A stretch of DNA of 64,000 nucleotides, taken from Monarcha castaneiventris obscurior. Taxonomy: Eukaryota > Chordata > Aves > Passeriformes > Monarchidae. The stretch covers positions 11,963,001 to 12,027,000 of the forward strand of contig JAMPIT010000434.1 of assembly GCA_026261815.1 (NCBI GenBank), read 5' to 3'. Position numbers and translations under genes: made by a program. Below, piece after piece: positions 63,640 to 64,000 of this stretch (position 1 is its first letter; each line of letters opens with the position of its first letter). The notes beneath the pieces are model-generated. The model searched no databases, had not been told where the DNA came from, and saw only the letters and a program-made list of their open reading frames with translations.

Positions 63640-64000
63640 GGGATAGGATGGGATGGGATCCATGGGAGGGAATGGGATGAGGGTTGGGATTGAGATGGGA
63701 ATGGGGAATTGGTATTGGAAATAATGGGAATGGGGATAGGAATGGGGATGAGATGGGGTGGGGATTGGGATGGGATGAGGATTGGGGTGGGGATGAGGAT
63801 TGGGATGGGATGGGGTTGAGATTGGAAATAATGGAAATGATGATGGGAATTGAAATAATGGGGATGGGACTGAGATTGGGGATGGGATTGGGATTGGAAG
63901 TGGGATGTGATGGGATTGAGGTGGGATGGGATGGGATGGTATTGGAAATAATGGAAATGAGGATGGGGGTGGGAATTGAAATGATGGGGATGAGATCGGG
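63640..64000 (+). repeat. GGGATGGGAATGG simple repeat to the window end
   Basis: GGGATGGGATGAGGATTGGG and GGAAATAATGGAAATGAGGA variants fill the start of KIF23 intron 21. The last KIF23 exon should lie beyond the window edge. Confidence 0.9.

Overview
This window is GC-rich vertebrate nuclear DNA from a bird, most likely a songbird-type genome and probably a microchromosome. The support is many CR1 LINE 3' ends (the dominant avian retroelement), short introns, and a very high density of CCATTC/GGAATT-type minisatellites. Four genes lie head to tail on the + strand in the order NOX5, GLCE, PAQR5, KIF23. This is the order known from human 15q23 and the corresponding part of chicken chromosome 10. 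All exon limits below were read by hand from splice sites, reading phase and remembered family sequence; none was checked by alignment or RNA data.

Layout. 1-2211: repeats upstream of NOX5. 2212-15593: NOX5, a Ca2+-activated NADPH oxidase, 16 coding exons (one tentative), about 754 aa. 15594-17480: NOX5 3' side and intergenic repeats with poly(A) signals near 16.7 kb. 17421-18031: CpG-island promoter and a non-coding first exon of GLCE, with CACGTG, four CCAAT/ATTGG boxes and a phased homeodomain-type cluster. 21549-27254: GLCE coding region (heparan sulfate C5-epimerase, 3 coding exons, 593 aa), then a repeat-rich 3' UTR to about 30.4 kb. 34601-41314: PAQR5 (membrane progestin receptor gamma, 7 coding exons, 322 aa), with a 3' UTR ending in a tandem AATAAA array near 42.1 kb. 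43346-43463: compact KIF23 promoter (CTCF core, X-box, CRE, CCAAT, CHR). 43818-63601: KIF23/MKLP1, 21 coding exons, the last short exon lying beyond the window. The genes are not a functional pathway: they are superoxide production, heparan sulfate synthesis, steroid signalling and cytokinesis genes kept together by ancient synteny.

The most unusual signal is not a gene. At least seven exon edges, in all four genes, are embedded in tandem minisatellites whose repeat unit contains the splice site plus the last or first 10-40 bases of the exon. NOX5 exon 5 and GLCE coding exon 1 are expanded on both sides, and the GLCE start codon itself is copied about ten times. A related event lies inside the NOX5 coding sequence (a 36-bp in-frame triplication) and at the KIF23 start codon, which is a one-base variant of the last units of a 5' UTR array. 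The result is dozens of decoy splice sites next to the true ones.
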